A model generated the notes under the pieces. That model saw only the letters and a list, made by a program, of their open reading frames with translations, was not told the DNA's origin and ran no database searches. DNA of 64,000 nucleotides from Jannaschia pohangensis (GTDB lineage: Bacteria > Pseudomonadota > Alphaproteobacteria > Rhodobacterales > Rhodobacteraceae), in the NCBI RefSeq assembly GCF_900113875.1, contig NZ_FORA01000001.1, positions 930,001-994,000 of the forward strand, read 5' to 3'. The stretch's first letter is position 1. Each line of letters opens with the position of its first letter. The position numbers were made by a program, and so were the translations under genes. This document shows, piece by piece, positions 1-8,737 of the stretch.

Positions 1-330
1 GACGAGTTCGCCGTTCATGTCGACCCCGTCCACGAAACAGGTGGCCAATGCGCGGCCATAGCGGTCGGTGCTGTCCACCTCGCACCGGGCGATGCGCCCC
101 TCGTACATCCGGCGCGCGGCTTCGGTCGCGAAGGAACCGCAGGGCAGGATCGTGCCGTCCGTATCGCGACACGTCTGGTCGCCCTCGGCCGCGTCGATGC
201 CGATCAGGCGGATGTTGGCGGCCGCCCCGATATCGATGGTATCGGCGTCCACCACCCGGATCGTGCCGGTGAGCGTTTGCGCCCCGACCGGGAAAGCAAT
301 GAGTAACAGAAGTGAACAAAGTCTGAACAT
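1..330 (-). CDS. Thermonuclease (SNase-like) family protein, C-terminus cut by window edge
   Basis: Secreted nuclease-like protein of the staphylococcal nuclease fold; 110 codons are visible and the frame stays open at base 1. The N-terminus is a short signal peptide (MFRLCSLLLLIAFPVGAQ). Then come the family hallmarks: VVDADTI around residue 25, RLIGIDAAE around residue 37 (family Arg and Glu positions) and DRYGRALA around residue 90, the usual position of the last catalytic Arg. The ATG at 330 is chosen because the signal peptide starts there and no longer in-frame start is evident. Substrate is inferred from the family only; some members of this fold are not active nucleases. Confidence 0.82.
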   Translation of the reverse strand, partial: MFRLCSLLLLIAFPVGAQTLTGTIRVVDADTIDIGAAANIRLIGIDAAEGDQTCRDTDGTILPCGSFATEAARRMYEGRIARCEVDSTDRYGRALATCFVDGVDMNGELV

Positions 331-397
331 GAACCCGAGATGTGGCCCATGTCCCGGCAAAACAAGGCTGAATCCGGAAGGATCGTTGACGTGCGCG

Positions 398-1294
398 TCA
401 GATCTTGGTCGCGGGTGACGGCGGCGTCACAGTTCGCCGCAATCTCGCCTCACGCCAGGCGATGAAGCTGACCGAGGCGATGATGAGCAGGGCGCCCAGG
501 ATGACGAAGGCGTCCGGCGGCTCGTCGAAAAGGGCCCATCCCAGAAGGACCGCCCAGACCATTTGCAGGAAGGTTACCGGCTGCGTCACCGACACCGGGG
601 CCGCCGCAAAGGCCCGGGTCATGGTGTAATGGCCCGCCGTCGCGAAGGCCGCGACCAGGAACATCCACCCCAGATCGACCAGCGTCGGCGTGACCCAGAC
701 CGCGAAGGCGAAGGGAGCCAGCCCGACCGTCACCGTGATCGACAGCATCGCCACCACCATGGACGCCGAATGCCGCCCTGACAGAGGCTTGGCGAAAAGA
801 TATGACGCGCCGAACAGGACCGCCGTTGCCAGCATCGCCAGATGCCCCGATTCGACAGCGCGGAACCCTGGGCGCAGGATGATGACCACGCCTATCAGCG
901 CCAAGACCACCGCCAGAATGCGGCGCAGCGCCAGACGCTCCCCCAGGAAAATCGCAGCGCCCAGAGTGACATAGACCGGGTTGAGATAGTTCATCGCCGT
1001 CACTTCGGCGATCGGGATCTGGGTCATCGCATAGAACCACAGGATCACGGCCAGCGTGTGGACGACGCCGCGCCCGGCGAAAAACGCCATGTCCCGCGCC
1101 GGAATGCGCGTGGCCAGCAGCGTCCGCGCCACCGGCAGCAGGAAGACGAGGCCCAGAAGATAGCGCAGGAAGGCCGCTTCGGCGGCGGGCAGGTCCTGGG
1201 CCGCATGTTTGACAACGGCGGTCACGGCGATGAAGCACAGACCCGTCGTTGCCATCCAGAGGATACCTTGCAGGGGGCGGGACGGGCTTTGCAT
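398..1294 (-). CDS. DMT/EamA-family transporter
   Basis: Integral inner-membrane protein of 298 residues, the usual length for ten-helix drug/metabolite transporters. It is a near-continuous run of hydrophobic segments arranged as two similar halves (EamA duplicates). The N-terminal motif GLCFIAVTAVVKHA and the first-half stretch AEVTAMNYLNPVYVTLGA are typical of Rhodobacteraceae EamA proteins. The C-terminus is short and basic. Substrate is unknown; family members export amino acids, purines or other metabolites. It stands alone between the nuclease gene and the LysE gene on the same strand. Confidence 0.9.
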   Translation of the reverse strand: MQSPSRPLQGILWMATTGLCFIAVTAVVKHAAQDLPAAEAAFLRYLLGLVFLLPVARTLLATRIPARDMAFFAGRGVVHTLAVILWFYAMTQIPIAEVTAMNYLNPVYVTLGAAIFLGERLALRRILAVVLALIGVVIILRPGFRAVESGHLAMLATAVLFGASYLFAKPLSGRHSASMVVAMLSITVTVGLAPFAFAVWVTPTLVDLGWMFLVAAFATAGHYTMTRAFAAAPVSVTQPVTFLQMVWAVLLGWALFDEPPDAFVILGALLIIASVSFIAWREARLRRTVTPPSPATKI

Positions 1295-1334
1295 GGGCTA
1301 CCCTTGCGCCCATGGGCCGCGGGCCGCAAGTCCC

Positions 1335-1931
1335 TCAGTCGATGAGGAGTTTCGCCGCGATGGCCCACATGAACACGGCGATCACCGCGTCGAGGACCTG
1401 CCAGGCGGCGGGCCGCGCGAAAACCGGCCGCAGGAGTGCCGCGCCAAATCCGAGGCTCGCAAAGAAGACCCAGGCCGCCGTCACCGCCCCGGCCCCGAAG
1501 GCCAAAGGCACCGCCGCCTGGGTCGAGATGGAGCCGAGCAGGATCACCGTGTCCAGATAGACATGCGGGTTCAGCCAGGTGATGGCCAGGCAGGTGAGCA
1601 CCGCGCGCCGCAACCCGCCGTCCTGCCCCGCCGCCGTCAGCGCCGCGCCACCCTTCCACGCCGACCACGCGGCCCGCACGCCATAGCCGATCAGGAAGGC
1701 CGCGCCGCCATAGCGGAAGACCGGCACGATCCAGGGCGCGGCCTCGACCAGTGCGCCGAAGCCCAGAACGCCCGATGTCACCAGAATCGTCTCGGACAAG
1801 GCGCAGGTCAGGACGACGGCGAGCACATGCTCGCCGCGCAGGCCCTGGCGCAGGACAAAGGCATTCTGCGCGCCGATGGCGAGGATCAGGGACAGGCCGA
1901 GGCCGAAGCCGGAGAGGAGGGAGGCGATCAT
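1335..1931 (-). CDS. LysE/ArgO-type amino acid exporter
   Basis: Inner-membrane exporter of 198 residues, the standard LysE/ArgO size. It starts with the family signature GAQNAFVLRQGL near residue 20, and ITWLNPHVYLDT near residue 117 is the conserved second-half loop. About six hydrophobic segments are visible. It is transcribed divergently from an ArgP-like LysR gene at 2002. This is the classic arrangement in which the regulator senses basic amino acids and switches on the exporter. Export of arginine or lysine is inferred from family and neighbour. Confidence 0.9.
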   Translation of the reverse strand: MIASLLSGFGLGLSLILAIGAQNAFVLRQGLRGEHVLAVVLTCALSETILVTSGVLGFGALVEAAPWIVPVFRYGGAAFLIGYGVRAAWSAWKGGAALTAAGQDGGLRRAVLTCLAITWLNPHVYLDTVILLGSISTQAAVPLAFGAGAVTAAWVFFASLGFGAALLRPVFARPAAWQVLDAVIAVFMWAIAAKLLID

Positions 1932-2001
1932 GCCGCGGGGGATGGACCGGGACGGGCGGAAAGGGCAACTTAGGATTTCTGCCCTTGGATAAGTGATCCT
2001 T
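1932..2001. promoter_or_regulatory. Divergent lysE-type / argP-type promoter region
   Basis: Seventy bases separate the divergent starts of the exporter and its LysR-type regulator. Both promoters and the ArgP-like operator must lie here, but I do not see an unambiguous -35/-10 pair or a clean T-N11-A palindrome. The assignment rests on gene arrangement. Confidence 0.5.
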
Positions 2002-2871
2002 ATGTTTGTGCCCGCCCATCTTCAGACCCTCATCGCCGTCACCGACACCGGCAGCTTCGATCTGGCCGCCGCGCGTCTGGGTGTGACGCCCCCGGCCGTG
2101 AGCCAGCGGATGCGCGCCCTTTCCGAGGCGGCGGGCGGTCCGATCTTTGCCCAACTGCAACCCGCGCGCCCGACCGATCTGGGCCAGCGGCTGCTGCGGC
2201 ATGCGCGGGACGTGGCGGCGTTGCAGGCCGACCTTGCCGCCGATCTGGGCCGCGACGGCGGGCCGCGCCCGGTGGCCGTGGCGATCAACGCCGACAGTCT
2301 GGAGGTCTGGGCCATCCCGCCGCTCGCCGCCTGCCCGGGGTTCCGCTTTGACATCCGCATTGTCGATCAGGATCACAGCGCCGCGGCCCTCCGCCGGGGC
2401 GAAGTCAGCGCCGCCATTACCGCCGAGGGGCGCGCCCTGCCGGGGTGCGATGTCCATGCCCTGGGCGCGCTGCGCTACCGGGCTTGCTGCACGCCCGCCT
2501 TTCATGCGGAACACTTTGCGGAAGGGGTGACGGCGGACAGCCTCGCCCGCGCGCCGACCCTGCGGTTCACCGGCCTCGACACGCTTCAGACGCGGTGGAT
2601 CGAGCGCGAAACCGGGCAGGCCATCGACCCGCCCGCGCACCACCTGGCCGCGCCCGGCCCCTTCGTCCAGGCAACGCGGGAAGGGTTGGGGTGGGGCCTG
2701 AACCCCGAGACGCTGATCGCGGAGGATCTTGCGGCGGGGCGATTGCGGGAATTGATCCCGGACACATCGCTCGACACCCTGCTCCACTGGCAAGTCAGCC
2801 GCACCATGCAGTCGGTGCTGGCCCCCGTCACCCGCGCCATCCGGCAAGCGGCCCGCCGCGCGTTGATCTAG
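2002..2871 (+). CDS. ArgP/IciA-type LysR-family regulator
   Basis: Cytoplasmic transcription factor of 289 residues. The N-terminal helix-turn-helix reads HLQTLIAVTDTGSFDLAAA followed by VTPPAVSQRMRALSE, the ArgP form of the LysR winged helix. The rest is a periplasmic-binding-protein-like effector domain. An in-frame GTG at 1993 would add MIL; ATG 2002 is preferred because ArgP proteins begin close to the MF-x5-LQ motif. It sits back to back with the LysE exporter, its likely target. Its stop codon shares the sequence CTAG with the stop of the convergent DUF998-like gene. Confidence 0.88.
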   Translation: MFVPAHLQTLIAVTDTGSFDLAAARLGVTPPAVSQRMRALSEAAGGPIFAQLQPARPTDLGQRLLRHARDVAALQADLAADLGRDGGPRPVAVAINADSLEVWAIPPLAACPGFRFDIRIVDQDHSAAALRRGEVSAAITAEGRALPGCDVHALGALRYRACCTPAFHAEHFAEGVTADSLARAPTLRFTGLDTLQTRWIERETGQAIDPPAHHLAAPGPFVQATREGLGWGLNPETLIAEDLAAGRLRELIPDTSLDTLLHWQVSRTMQSVLAPVTRAIRQAARRALI

Positions 2872-3542
2872 TTCCCCTCGGCCAGTCGACGCGCCAACGC
2901 CCGCGACCGCCCCAGAAGGGCGAAGGCCAGTGCATAGGTGAAGACGAAGGTGATGAGGCCGAGGCCCCGCTCGTAAAGGCCGTCGAACTCGGTCCCCATC
3001 AGGAAGAACACCGGCGAGAACGGGATCCAGACCACCGTGACCCCGCGCGCGATCTTGCGCAGCACCGGCCGGATGGTCCCCATGCCCGCCGACATCGACC
3101 AGGGGATGACGGCGAAGGCCAGCCCAAGGCCCCAGACCAGATAGGAATGGATGACCCAACCGTCGCTATCGCCATCGCCGTATTCGTTGCGCGCCCCGAT
3201 CAGGAAGACCACCAGGCCGGTCGCGATCAGGCCAAAGATGCCCACGGTCCACCCCCGCCCGCCCAGATGCGCATGGGCCGACCCGACCGACAGGGCGATC
3301 AGCGACGCGGCATAGGCATAGATCCCGATATCCACGATGAATTCGTAGCGGCCCGCGCCTAGATCGCTGATCGTGTCGGAAATCCAGTCGTGGTCGGGGA
3401 CGACGACATCGGCGATCAGGATGGCGATGGTGAAAATGACCGGGCCCGCCAGCGCGATCCAGGCCAGCCCGGTCAGGATGTGGGGGTGTTCCGGTAGCGG
3501 GTCACCGGGGTCGGCAGGTATGTCGTGGACGGTTTCGGGCAT
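2868..3542 (-). CDS. DUF998-like multi-pass membrane protein
   Basis: Predicted inner-membrane protein of 224 residues with six hydrophobic segments. After a Pro-rich N-terminus come ILTGLAWIALAGPVIFTIAI and, in the first loop, DHDWISDTISDLGAG. The latter resembles the SD-x-ISDLG loop of DUF998/DUF1772-like proteins. The ATG at 3542 (MPETVHD) is chosen because upstream in-frame sequence is Arg/Ser-rich and non-coding in character. Function is unknown. It is convergent with the ArgP-like gene (4-base overlap) and co-oriented with the yebC-like gene upstream. Confidence 0.75.
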   Translation of the reverse strand: MPETVHDIPADPGDPLPEHPHILTGLAWIALAGPVIFTIAILIADVVVPDHDWISDTISDLGAGRYEFIVDIGIYAYAASLIALSVGSAHAHLGGRGWTVGIFGLIATGLVVFLIGARNEYGDGDSDGWVIHSYLVWGLGLAFAVIPWSMSAGMGTIRPVLRKIARGVTVVWIPFSPVFFLMGTEFDGLYERGLGLITFVFTYALAFALLGRSRALARRLAEGN

Positions 3543-3618
3543 GGGACCTTCGGTGTTGTTACCCGGTCCCAACCCGTCGGTCGTCGCGCGGGTTCCCCCG
3601 CGCCCTGCCCCCCGACCG

Positions 3619-4365
3619 TCACTCGCCCAGTTGGGCCATGACCTCGTCGCTAGCCTCGAAGTTGGCTGTGACGCTCTGGATGTCGTCATCGTCTTCCAAC
3701 GCATCGAGCAGCTTCATCAGGGACTGCATCCCCTCCAGATCCAGCTCGGTCGTGGTCGTCGGCCGCCAGACCAGCTTGGTCGAGTCGCTTTCGCCCAAGG
3801 ACTCTTCCAGTGCGTTCGAAACGGCGGAAAGGTCGGTGTCGGCGCACCAGATCACATGCGACTCCTCGTCGGATTCCACGTCCTCGGCCCCCGCCTCGAT
3901 CGCAGCTTCGAAGACGGTGTCGGCATCCCCGGCCGAGGCGGGATAGACCACCTGCCCCTTGCGGTCGAACATGAAGCCGACGGACCCGGTCTCACCCAGA
4001 TTTCCGCCGTTCTTCGAAAACGTCGAACGCACGGTCGAAGCGGTGCGGTTGCGGTTGTCCGTCATCGCCTCGACGATGACGGCGACGCCGCCGGGGCCGT
4101 AACCTTCGTAGCGGATCTCGTCGTAATTCTCGGTATCGCCGCCAGACGCCTTGTCGATGGCGCGCTGGATCACGTCCTTCGGGACCGAGGAGGACTTGGC
4201 CTCCTTCACAGCGAGGCGCAGGCGCGGGTTCTTGTCGGGATCAGGGTCGCCCATCTTGGCGGCGACGGTGATTTCCTTTGCCATCTTGGAGAACAGCTTG
4301 GCCCGGATCTTGTCCTGCCGCCCCTTGCGGTGCTGAATGTTCGCCCATTTGGAATGGCCTGCCAT
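3619..4365 (-). CDS. YebC/PmpR-family protein (TACO1-like)
   Basis: Protein of 248 residues, standard for the family. It starts with the invariant [18 protein letters not shown] and carries [17 protein letters not shown] near residue 58 and [14 protein letters not shown] near residue 85. Members have been described as transcriptional regulators (PmpR) and, more recently, as ribosome-associated factors that help translate difficult stretches; the sequence alone does not decide. In many alphaproteobacteria it lies next to ruv genes, but not here. Confidence 0.95.
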   Translation of the reverse strand: MAGHSKWANIQHRKGRQDKIRAKLFSKMAKEITVAAKMGDPDPDKNPRLRLAVKEAKSSSVPKDVIQRAIDKASGGDTENYDEIRYEGYGPGGVAVIVEAMTDNRNRTASTVRSTFSKNGGNLGETGSVGFMFDRKGQVVYPASAGDADTVFEAAIEAGAEDVESDEESHVIWCADTDLSAVSNALEESLGESDSTKLVWRPTTTTELDLEGMQSLMKLLDALEDDDDIQSVTANFEASDEVMAQLGE

Positions 4366-4463
4366 GGGTTCGTCTCCGTCCTGTCGGTTGTGCGCGCCGT
4401 ATAGCGCCCTCTCAGCGGTCTCCGCAATCCCGGCGCAGGGCCCGGGATCGGCAGCCGGGACGG

Positions 4464-5159
4464 CTAGCGCAGGTCGCGCAGATAGCCGGTCAGGGCGTCG
4501 CGCATCCTCAGGGCGGTCCGGCTGTCGGGCCGCAAGGCCAGCGCCCGGTCGAGGTCATCCAGAGCCAGGCCGATCAGGGCGGGCTCGTTGTCGCGCTGCG
4601 CCTTTGCCGTCAGGATATAGGCGCGCCGTTCGAAATGTCCGCTGCGCGGGGTTTCCGCCGCAAGTGCGATGGCGTTGTCGATGTCGGCCAGTGCGGCATC
4701 CGCGTCGCCCAGATGACGGACGTGAAGCCAGGCGCGATTGGCATAGGCCGCAGAGGGCACATCGCCGCCCGCATCGATCACCCGGCTGAAGTCGTCAAAG
4801 GCCTGCGCCCGGTGCGCGTCGGTAATGCCGTGGTCGAAGAAATGCAGCCCGCGAAAAAAGATCGCGCCGATCGCGTCCTCGGCAAGGGCCACATGATCGT
4901 CGCAGGCCGCGCCCTGATCCTCGACCGAAAGGGGCTGCCCCGAAGGATGGCTCACCCCTTCGACACAGCCCCGGAGGGCGATGATCTCGGGCGTCACCTC
5001 GGCCGGCGGGGTGAGGCCGCCCTGGGCCAGACCGGCACAGGGCACCAAGAGGCTGACCGCCAGCGCAACGGCCCGACTATTGCGGCGCCGGACCGCGGGG
5101 CGGATCGCCTGCGGCAGCGTCTTTGCGTCGGTCTGGGTGTGGGGCGATCTAGCCGTCAT
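4464..5159 (-). CDS. Periplasmic TPR-like protein
   Basis: Protein of 231 residues starting at ATG 5159. It has a long basic N-terminus (RRRNSR) followed by a hydrophobic stretch ending ALAQ, which looks like a signal peptide with cleavage before GG. The mature part has helical repeats: residues around 110-210 contain A[10 protein letters not shown], [16 protein letters not shown] and [16 protein letters not shown], typical TPR helices with the terminal PDS turn. Two Cys residues (GCVEG and ACDDH) could form a disulfide. Role is unknown; such proteins usually scaffold envelope complexes. Confidence 0.75.
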   Translation of the reverse strand: MTARSPHTQTDAKTLPQAIRPAVRRRNSRAVALAVSLLVPCAGLAQGGLTPPAEVTPEIIALRGCVEGVSHPSGQPLSVEDQGAACDDHVALAEDAIGAIFFRGLHFFDHGITDAHRAQAFDDFSRVIDAGGDVPSAAYANRAWLHVRHLGDADAALADIDNAIALAAETPRSGHFERRAYILTAKAQRDNEPALIGLALDDLDRALALRPDSRTALRMRDALTGYLRDLR

Positions 5160-5322
5160 GACGGGGCAAGCTAGGCGACCCGTTGGACGAAATTGTGGCC
5201 CCGCGCGCGGCACGCCGCAGCCACGGACGCCCTTCGACCGAAGATCGGCAACCAAAACACCCGTTTGCGCGTTGCCCCCCGTCGGCATAGACCGAACCGC
5301 ACCACGCGACATCGGAGCCGCC

Positions 5323-7104
5323 ATGACCACCGACCAGATCATCCTGTTCTCGCTGTTCGGCGGCGTCTTCGTCATGCTGCTGTGGGGACGGTTCCGCTAT
5401 GACATCGTCGCCTTCTCGGCCCTGCTTCTGGGCGTGATCCTGGGCGTCATCCCCAAGGAAGACGCCTTCTCGGGCTTCGGCCACCCCGCCACGTTGGTGG
5501 TGGCGCTCGTCCTCGTGGTGTCGGCGGGCCTCGTGCGGTCGGGGGCGGTCCTTCTGATCACCCGGACGCTGGTCGACAGCAGCCGCGCGCTCTTTGGCCA
5601 TATCGCGATCATGGGCGGCATCGGCGCGATCCTGTCGGCCTTCATGAACAACGTCGCGGCCCTCGCCCTGCTGATGCCGGTGGATATCGCGACGGCGCGA
5701 AAGGCGGGGCGCCTGCCCGGCGCGACGCTGATGCCGCTGTCCTTCGCGACGATCCTGGGCGGCATGATCACCCTGATCGGCACGCCCCCCAACATCATCA
5801 TCGCGGGCATCCGGCGGGACCAACTGGGCGAATCGTTCTCCATGTTCGACTTCGCGCCCGTCGGCCTTGTCGTGGCCCTCGTCGGCCTTCTCTTTGTGGC
5901 AGTGGTCGGCTGGCGCCTGATCCCCGGCGTGGGCGGCGACACGCAGGGCGGCTCGCCCGAGGGGGAGGTGACATATTACGTGGCCGAACTGACCGTCCCC
6001 GAGGGGAACAAGCGCATCGGAACGAAGGTCAACGCCCTCTACGACAGCGCAGACGAGACCGGCGTCAACGTCATCGGCCTGATCCGCGACGGCCGCCGCA
6101 TGTTCGGCAGCGCGCGCCATATCGACCTCGAGGCGGGCGACACCATCCTCCTCGAGGCCGAGCCGGACGCCCTTGACGAATTCCGCGCGAGCGAAGCCTT
6201 CGAGTTCTCCGACAACCGCCGCATGACCCTTCTGGAGGCCGCCGAACAGGGCCTGTCGCTGGTCGAGGTCGTCGTGCCCGAAAACAGCCGCATCACCGGT
6301 CGCACGTCCCAATCCATCGGCATGGCCTGGCGGATGCGCACGGTGCTGATGGGCATCTCGCGCAAAGGCACGCGCATCACCAACCGCCTGCGCCGCGAAA
6401 CCGTCAAGACCGGGGACATCCTGCTGCTGCTCGCCCCCACCGAAACGGTCGAGGATCTGGTGTCCTGGCTCGGCGTGCTGCCCCTGGCCGACCGCGGCCT
6501 TGCGGTGACCGAGAACAAGAAGATCCTGCCCGCCGCGGGCCTTTTCGCCGGGGCGGTCATCCTGGCGAGCCTCGGCCTCATCGATCTGACCGTGGCCCTG
6601 GGCGTGGTGGTTGTGGGATATGTTCTGACCAAGATCGTCCCGCTGCAGGAACTCTATACCCACATCGAATGGCCCGTTGTCGTCCTCCTCGGCTCCATGA
6701 TCCCGCTTGGCGCAGCCCTCGAGACGTCGGGCGGCACGCAGCTCATCGCGGGGGCGCTGACCGATCTCACGGCGGGGCAACCGGCCTGGGTCGCGCTGCT
6801 GGTGCTGATGGTGGTGACGATGACCCTGTCGGATGTTCTCAACAACACGGCCACGGCCATCGTCGCGGCCCCCGTGGGCATCCAGATGGCCCTGACCCTG
6901 AACGTGAACCCCGACCCTTTCCTGATGGCCGTCGCCGTCGCCGCCAGCTGCGCCTTCCTCACCCCCATCGGGCACAAGAACAACACCCTGATCCTCGGCC
7001 CCGGAGGCTACAAATTCGGAGACTACTGGCGCATGGGCCTGCCGCTGGAGATCATCGTGATCGCGACGGGCGTGCCCGCGATCCTGTTCTTCTGGCCGCT
7101 GTAG
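5323..7104 (+). CDS. SLC13-type permease with two central TrkA-C domains
   Basis: Inner-membrane permease of 593 residues. The N-terminal half has about six helices, including HPATLVVALVLVVSAGLV and FMNNVAALALLMPV, plus the signature LIGTPPNIIIAG near residue 150. Two soluble TrkA-C/RCK-C domains follow at about residues 216-290 and 309-385. The second transport half contains LNNTATAIVAAPVG and ends near FLTPIGHKNNTLILGPGGY. This N-TrkA-C2-C plan is typical of the DASS/SLC13-like family that moves sulfate, dicarboxylates or other anions. ATG 5323 is preferred over upstream in-frame starts that fall in non-coding-like sequence. Substrate unknown. Confidence 0.9.
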   Translation: MTTDQIILFSLFGGVFVMLLWGRFRYDIVAFSALLLGVILGVIPKEDAFSGFGHPATLVVALVLVVSAGLVRSGAVLLITRTLVDSSRALFGHIAIMGGIGAILSAFMNNVAALALLMPVDIATARKAGRLPGATLMPLSFATILGGMITLIGTPPNIIIAGIRRDQLGESFSMFDFAPVGLVVALVGLLFVAVVGWRLIPGVGGDTQGGSPEGEVTYYVAELTVPEGNKRIGTKVNALYDSADETGVNVIGLIRDGRRMFGSARHIDLEAGDTILLEAEPDALDEFRASEAFEFSDNRRMTLLEAAEQGLSLVEVVVPENSRITGRTSQSIGMAWRMRTVLMGISRKGTRITNRLRRETVKTGDILLLLAPTETVEDLVSWLGVLPLADRGLAVTENKKILPAAGLFAGAVILASLGLIDLTVALGVVVVGYVLTKIVPLQELYTHIEWPVVVLLGSMIPLGAALETSGGTQLIAGALTDLTAGQPAWVALLVLMVVTMTLSDVLNNTATAIVAAPVGIQMALTLNVNPDPFLMAVAVAASCAFLTPIGHKNNTLILGPGGYKFGDYWRMGLPLEIIVIATGVPAILFFWPL

Positions 7105-7113
7105 GCAGGCCGG

Positions 7114-7758
7114 TCAGGCGGGCGGCACGACGACGCAGCGCGCGATGGCGCGGCTTTCGGTACCCGTGCCGGGGATCAGTTTCTTGGCGATCAGCTCTTT
7201 GGCCAACGCGCCTTTGAAGAAAAGTGATCGGAAAAGGGTCGGGTCCAGCCAAAGGTCGGGACCTTCCAGTACGTCGGACGTGACGGCAACTTGGTCGTGA
7301 TCGAGGATGAAGGGCATCATACCCCTATCCCCAGCGTTCGGATTGGGCCCCGGCCGTACGTTGGTGGAATGCTCCGGGTCAAACCCCCGCTTCAACTCAC
7401 GAATGTTCAGGAAAAAGAACTCACCTTCGTGAAGGTCTCCGTTCTTCTTCAGCAAGCGCGCGGGATAGAGCTTCGTCCGTCCGATGTCATGATGTCGCAA
7501 GACCTCCGCCACCTCGGCAGAGACCGCATCCAAACTGTTCGCTCGAAACATATGCGGCAGCTTCTTTCGATCTTGCTTGGGCGAGTTGCTTTGCATTTCC
7601 GGCGGAAACGGATCGGATTCAACATCCGTCCCGTTTCGCAGATCGTCGATCAGCTTCAGCATCGTCTGGGGCTCGGTGTCGAACATTTCTGTTTGAAACT
7701 CGTACCGGATGACTGACGAAAAAACATCACTGACCCAAACATCCCCGTTGCGCACCAT
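7114..7758 (-). CDS. Imm11-type (DUF1629) immunity-like protein, orphan
   Basis: Protein of 214 residues from ATG 7758. The C-terminal part GPDLWLDPTLFRSLFFKGAL followed by AKELIAKKLIPG matches the pattern of the Imm11/DUF1629 family (hydrophobic-LW-x-DP, then S-x-hydrophobic and a helix). HEGEFFFLNI is the usual central strand. Imm11 proteins are predicted immunity partners of polymorphic or contact-dependent toxins. No toxin gene is visible in the flanks. Base composition is clearly less GC-rich than its neighbours (for example around 7410-7600), which suggests horizontal acquisition. The start is uncertain because no strong ribosome binding site is visible. Confidence 0.65.
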   Translation of the reverse strand: MVRNGDVWVSDVFSSVIRYEFQTEMFDTEPQTMLKLIDDLRNGTDVESDPFPPEMQSNSPKQDRKKLPHMFRANSLDAVSAEVAEVLRHHDIGRTKLYPARLLKKNGDLHEGEFFFLNIRELKRGFDPEHSTNVRPGPNPNAGDRGMMPFILDHDQVAVTSDVLEGPDLWLDPTLFRSLFFKGALAKELIAKKLIPGTGTESRAIARCVVVPPA

Positions 7759-7873
7759 TCCGATTACCCCTTGCACGATCCCGCCAGCCCAAGCGGTACC
7801 GTCAGCGGGGCGGAAGTCAACTTGGCCCCCGACCGCCCTTGCCCCCGCCGCCCGGCCCGCGCATGAAGGCGGC

Positions 7874-8674
7874 ATGGGCGTATTGCGGTTTACCATCCTC
7901 GGCTGCGGCTCCTCCGGCGGTGTGCCCCGCCTGGGCGGCCATTGGGGCGATTGCGACCCGTCGAACCCCAGGAACCGACGCCGCCGCTGCTCTCTGCTGG
8001 TGGAGCGGGTGGTGGAGGCGGGCACCACGCGGGTTCTGGTCGACACCTCGCCCGACCTGCGCGAGCAATTGCTGGACGCGGGTGTCGGCAATCTGGACGG
8101 CGTTGTCTGGACCCATGCCCACGCCGACCACGTCCACGGCATCGACGACCTGCGGATGATCGTCTTCAACCAGCGCGCGCGCCTCGATGTCTGGGCCGAC
8201 GGGCCGACACAGGCGGCCCTGGACGCGCGCTTCGGCTATGTCTTCGAGACGCCCGAGGGATCGTCCTATCCGCCCATTCTGAACCGCAACCCGCTGGACG
8301 GGCCCGCGACGATCACCGGGGCGGGTGGCGCAATCACCTTCAACCCGGTTCCGGTCGGACACGGCGACATGGACGCGCTTGGTCTGCGCATCGGCGATCT
8401 GGTCTACATGCCCGACATCAACACCATCCCGCCCGAATCCGAATGGCTGATTTCCGGGTTGAAGGTCTGGATCCTCGACGCGCTGCGCCGCACGCCCCAC
8501 CCCTCGCACCTGTCGCTGCCCGAGGCGCTGGCCTGGTTCGAACGGATGACGCCCGAGCGCGGGGTCCTGACCAACATGCACGTCGACCTCGATTGGGAGA
8601 CGGTGAACGCCGAGACGCCGGACCACGTCACCCCCGCCTGGGACGGCATGGTGATCGAGCTTGCCGATGACTGA
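7874..8674 (+). CDS. MBL-fold metallo-hydrolase (PhnP-like)
   Basis: Soluble hydrolase of 266 residues. It opens with FTILGCGSSGGVPRLGG and has the zinc-binding motif THAHADHVHGIDDLR (H-x-H-x-DH) near residue 80. A later VGHGDMDALGLRIGDLVYMPD carries the usual His and Asp ligands, and NMHVDLD holds the last His. It belongs to the PhnP/RNase Z-like branch of the metallo-beta-lactamase superfamily. In related bacteria a similar gene follows tatD; here the position upstream is occupied by the low-GC Imm11-like gene. Cyclic phosphodiester hydrolysis is a family-level guess. Confidence 0.9.
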   Translation: MGVLRFTILGCGSSGGVPRLGGHWGDCDPSNPRNRRRRCSLLVERVVEAGTTRVLVDTSPDLREQLLDAGVGNLDGVVWTHAHADHVHGIDDLRMIVFNQRARLDVWADGPTQAALDARFGYVFETPEGSSYPPILNRNPLDGPATITGAGGAITFNPVPVGHGDMDALGLRIGDLVYMPDINTIPPESEWLISGLKVWILDALRRTPHPSHLSLPEALAWFERMTPERGVLTNMHVDLDWETVNAETPDHVTPAWDGMVIELADD

Positions 8675-8680
8675 GGGCGT

Positions 8681-8715
8681 GGGGGGCCAGCCCCCCAGAC
8701 CCCCCGGGATATTTG
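8681..8715. repeat. GGGGGGCCAGCCCCCC hairpin with CCCCGGGATATTT tail
   Basis: A C/G-rich stem (six G, four-base loop, six C) is followed by CCCCGGGATATTTGAGCC. I recognise this as a recurrent intergenic motif in Rhodobacteraceae genomes. It sits between the hydrolase stop (8674) and the AEC transporter start (8738). It could act as an attenuator or partial terminator between the two genes; the T-run is weak. Confidence 0.5.
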
Positions 8716-8737
8716 AGCCGAGAAGAAGGGCACAGGG

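Noticed and set aside
1222-3159. Very long antisense open frame over the LysE and ArgP-like genes
   Set aside because: It is Arg/Gly/Pro-rich, matches no family, and lies opposite well-supported genes; a product of high GC content.
5149-6975. 608-codon frame antisense to the SLC13 permease
   Set aside because: His/Asp/Gly/Gln-rich composition typical of a shadow frame; the permease on the other strand is clearly real.
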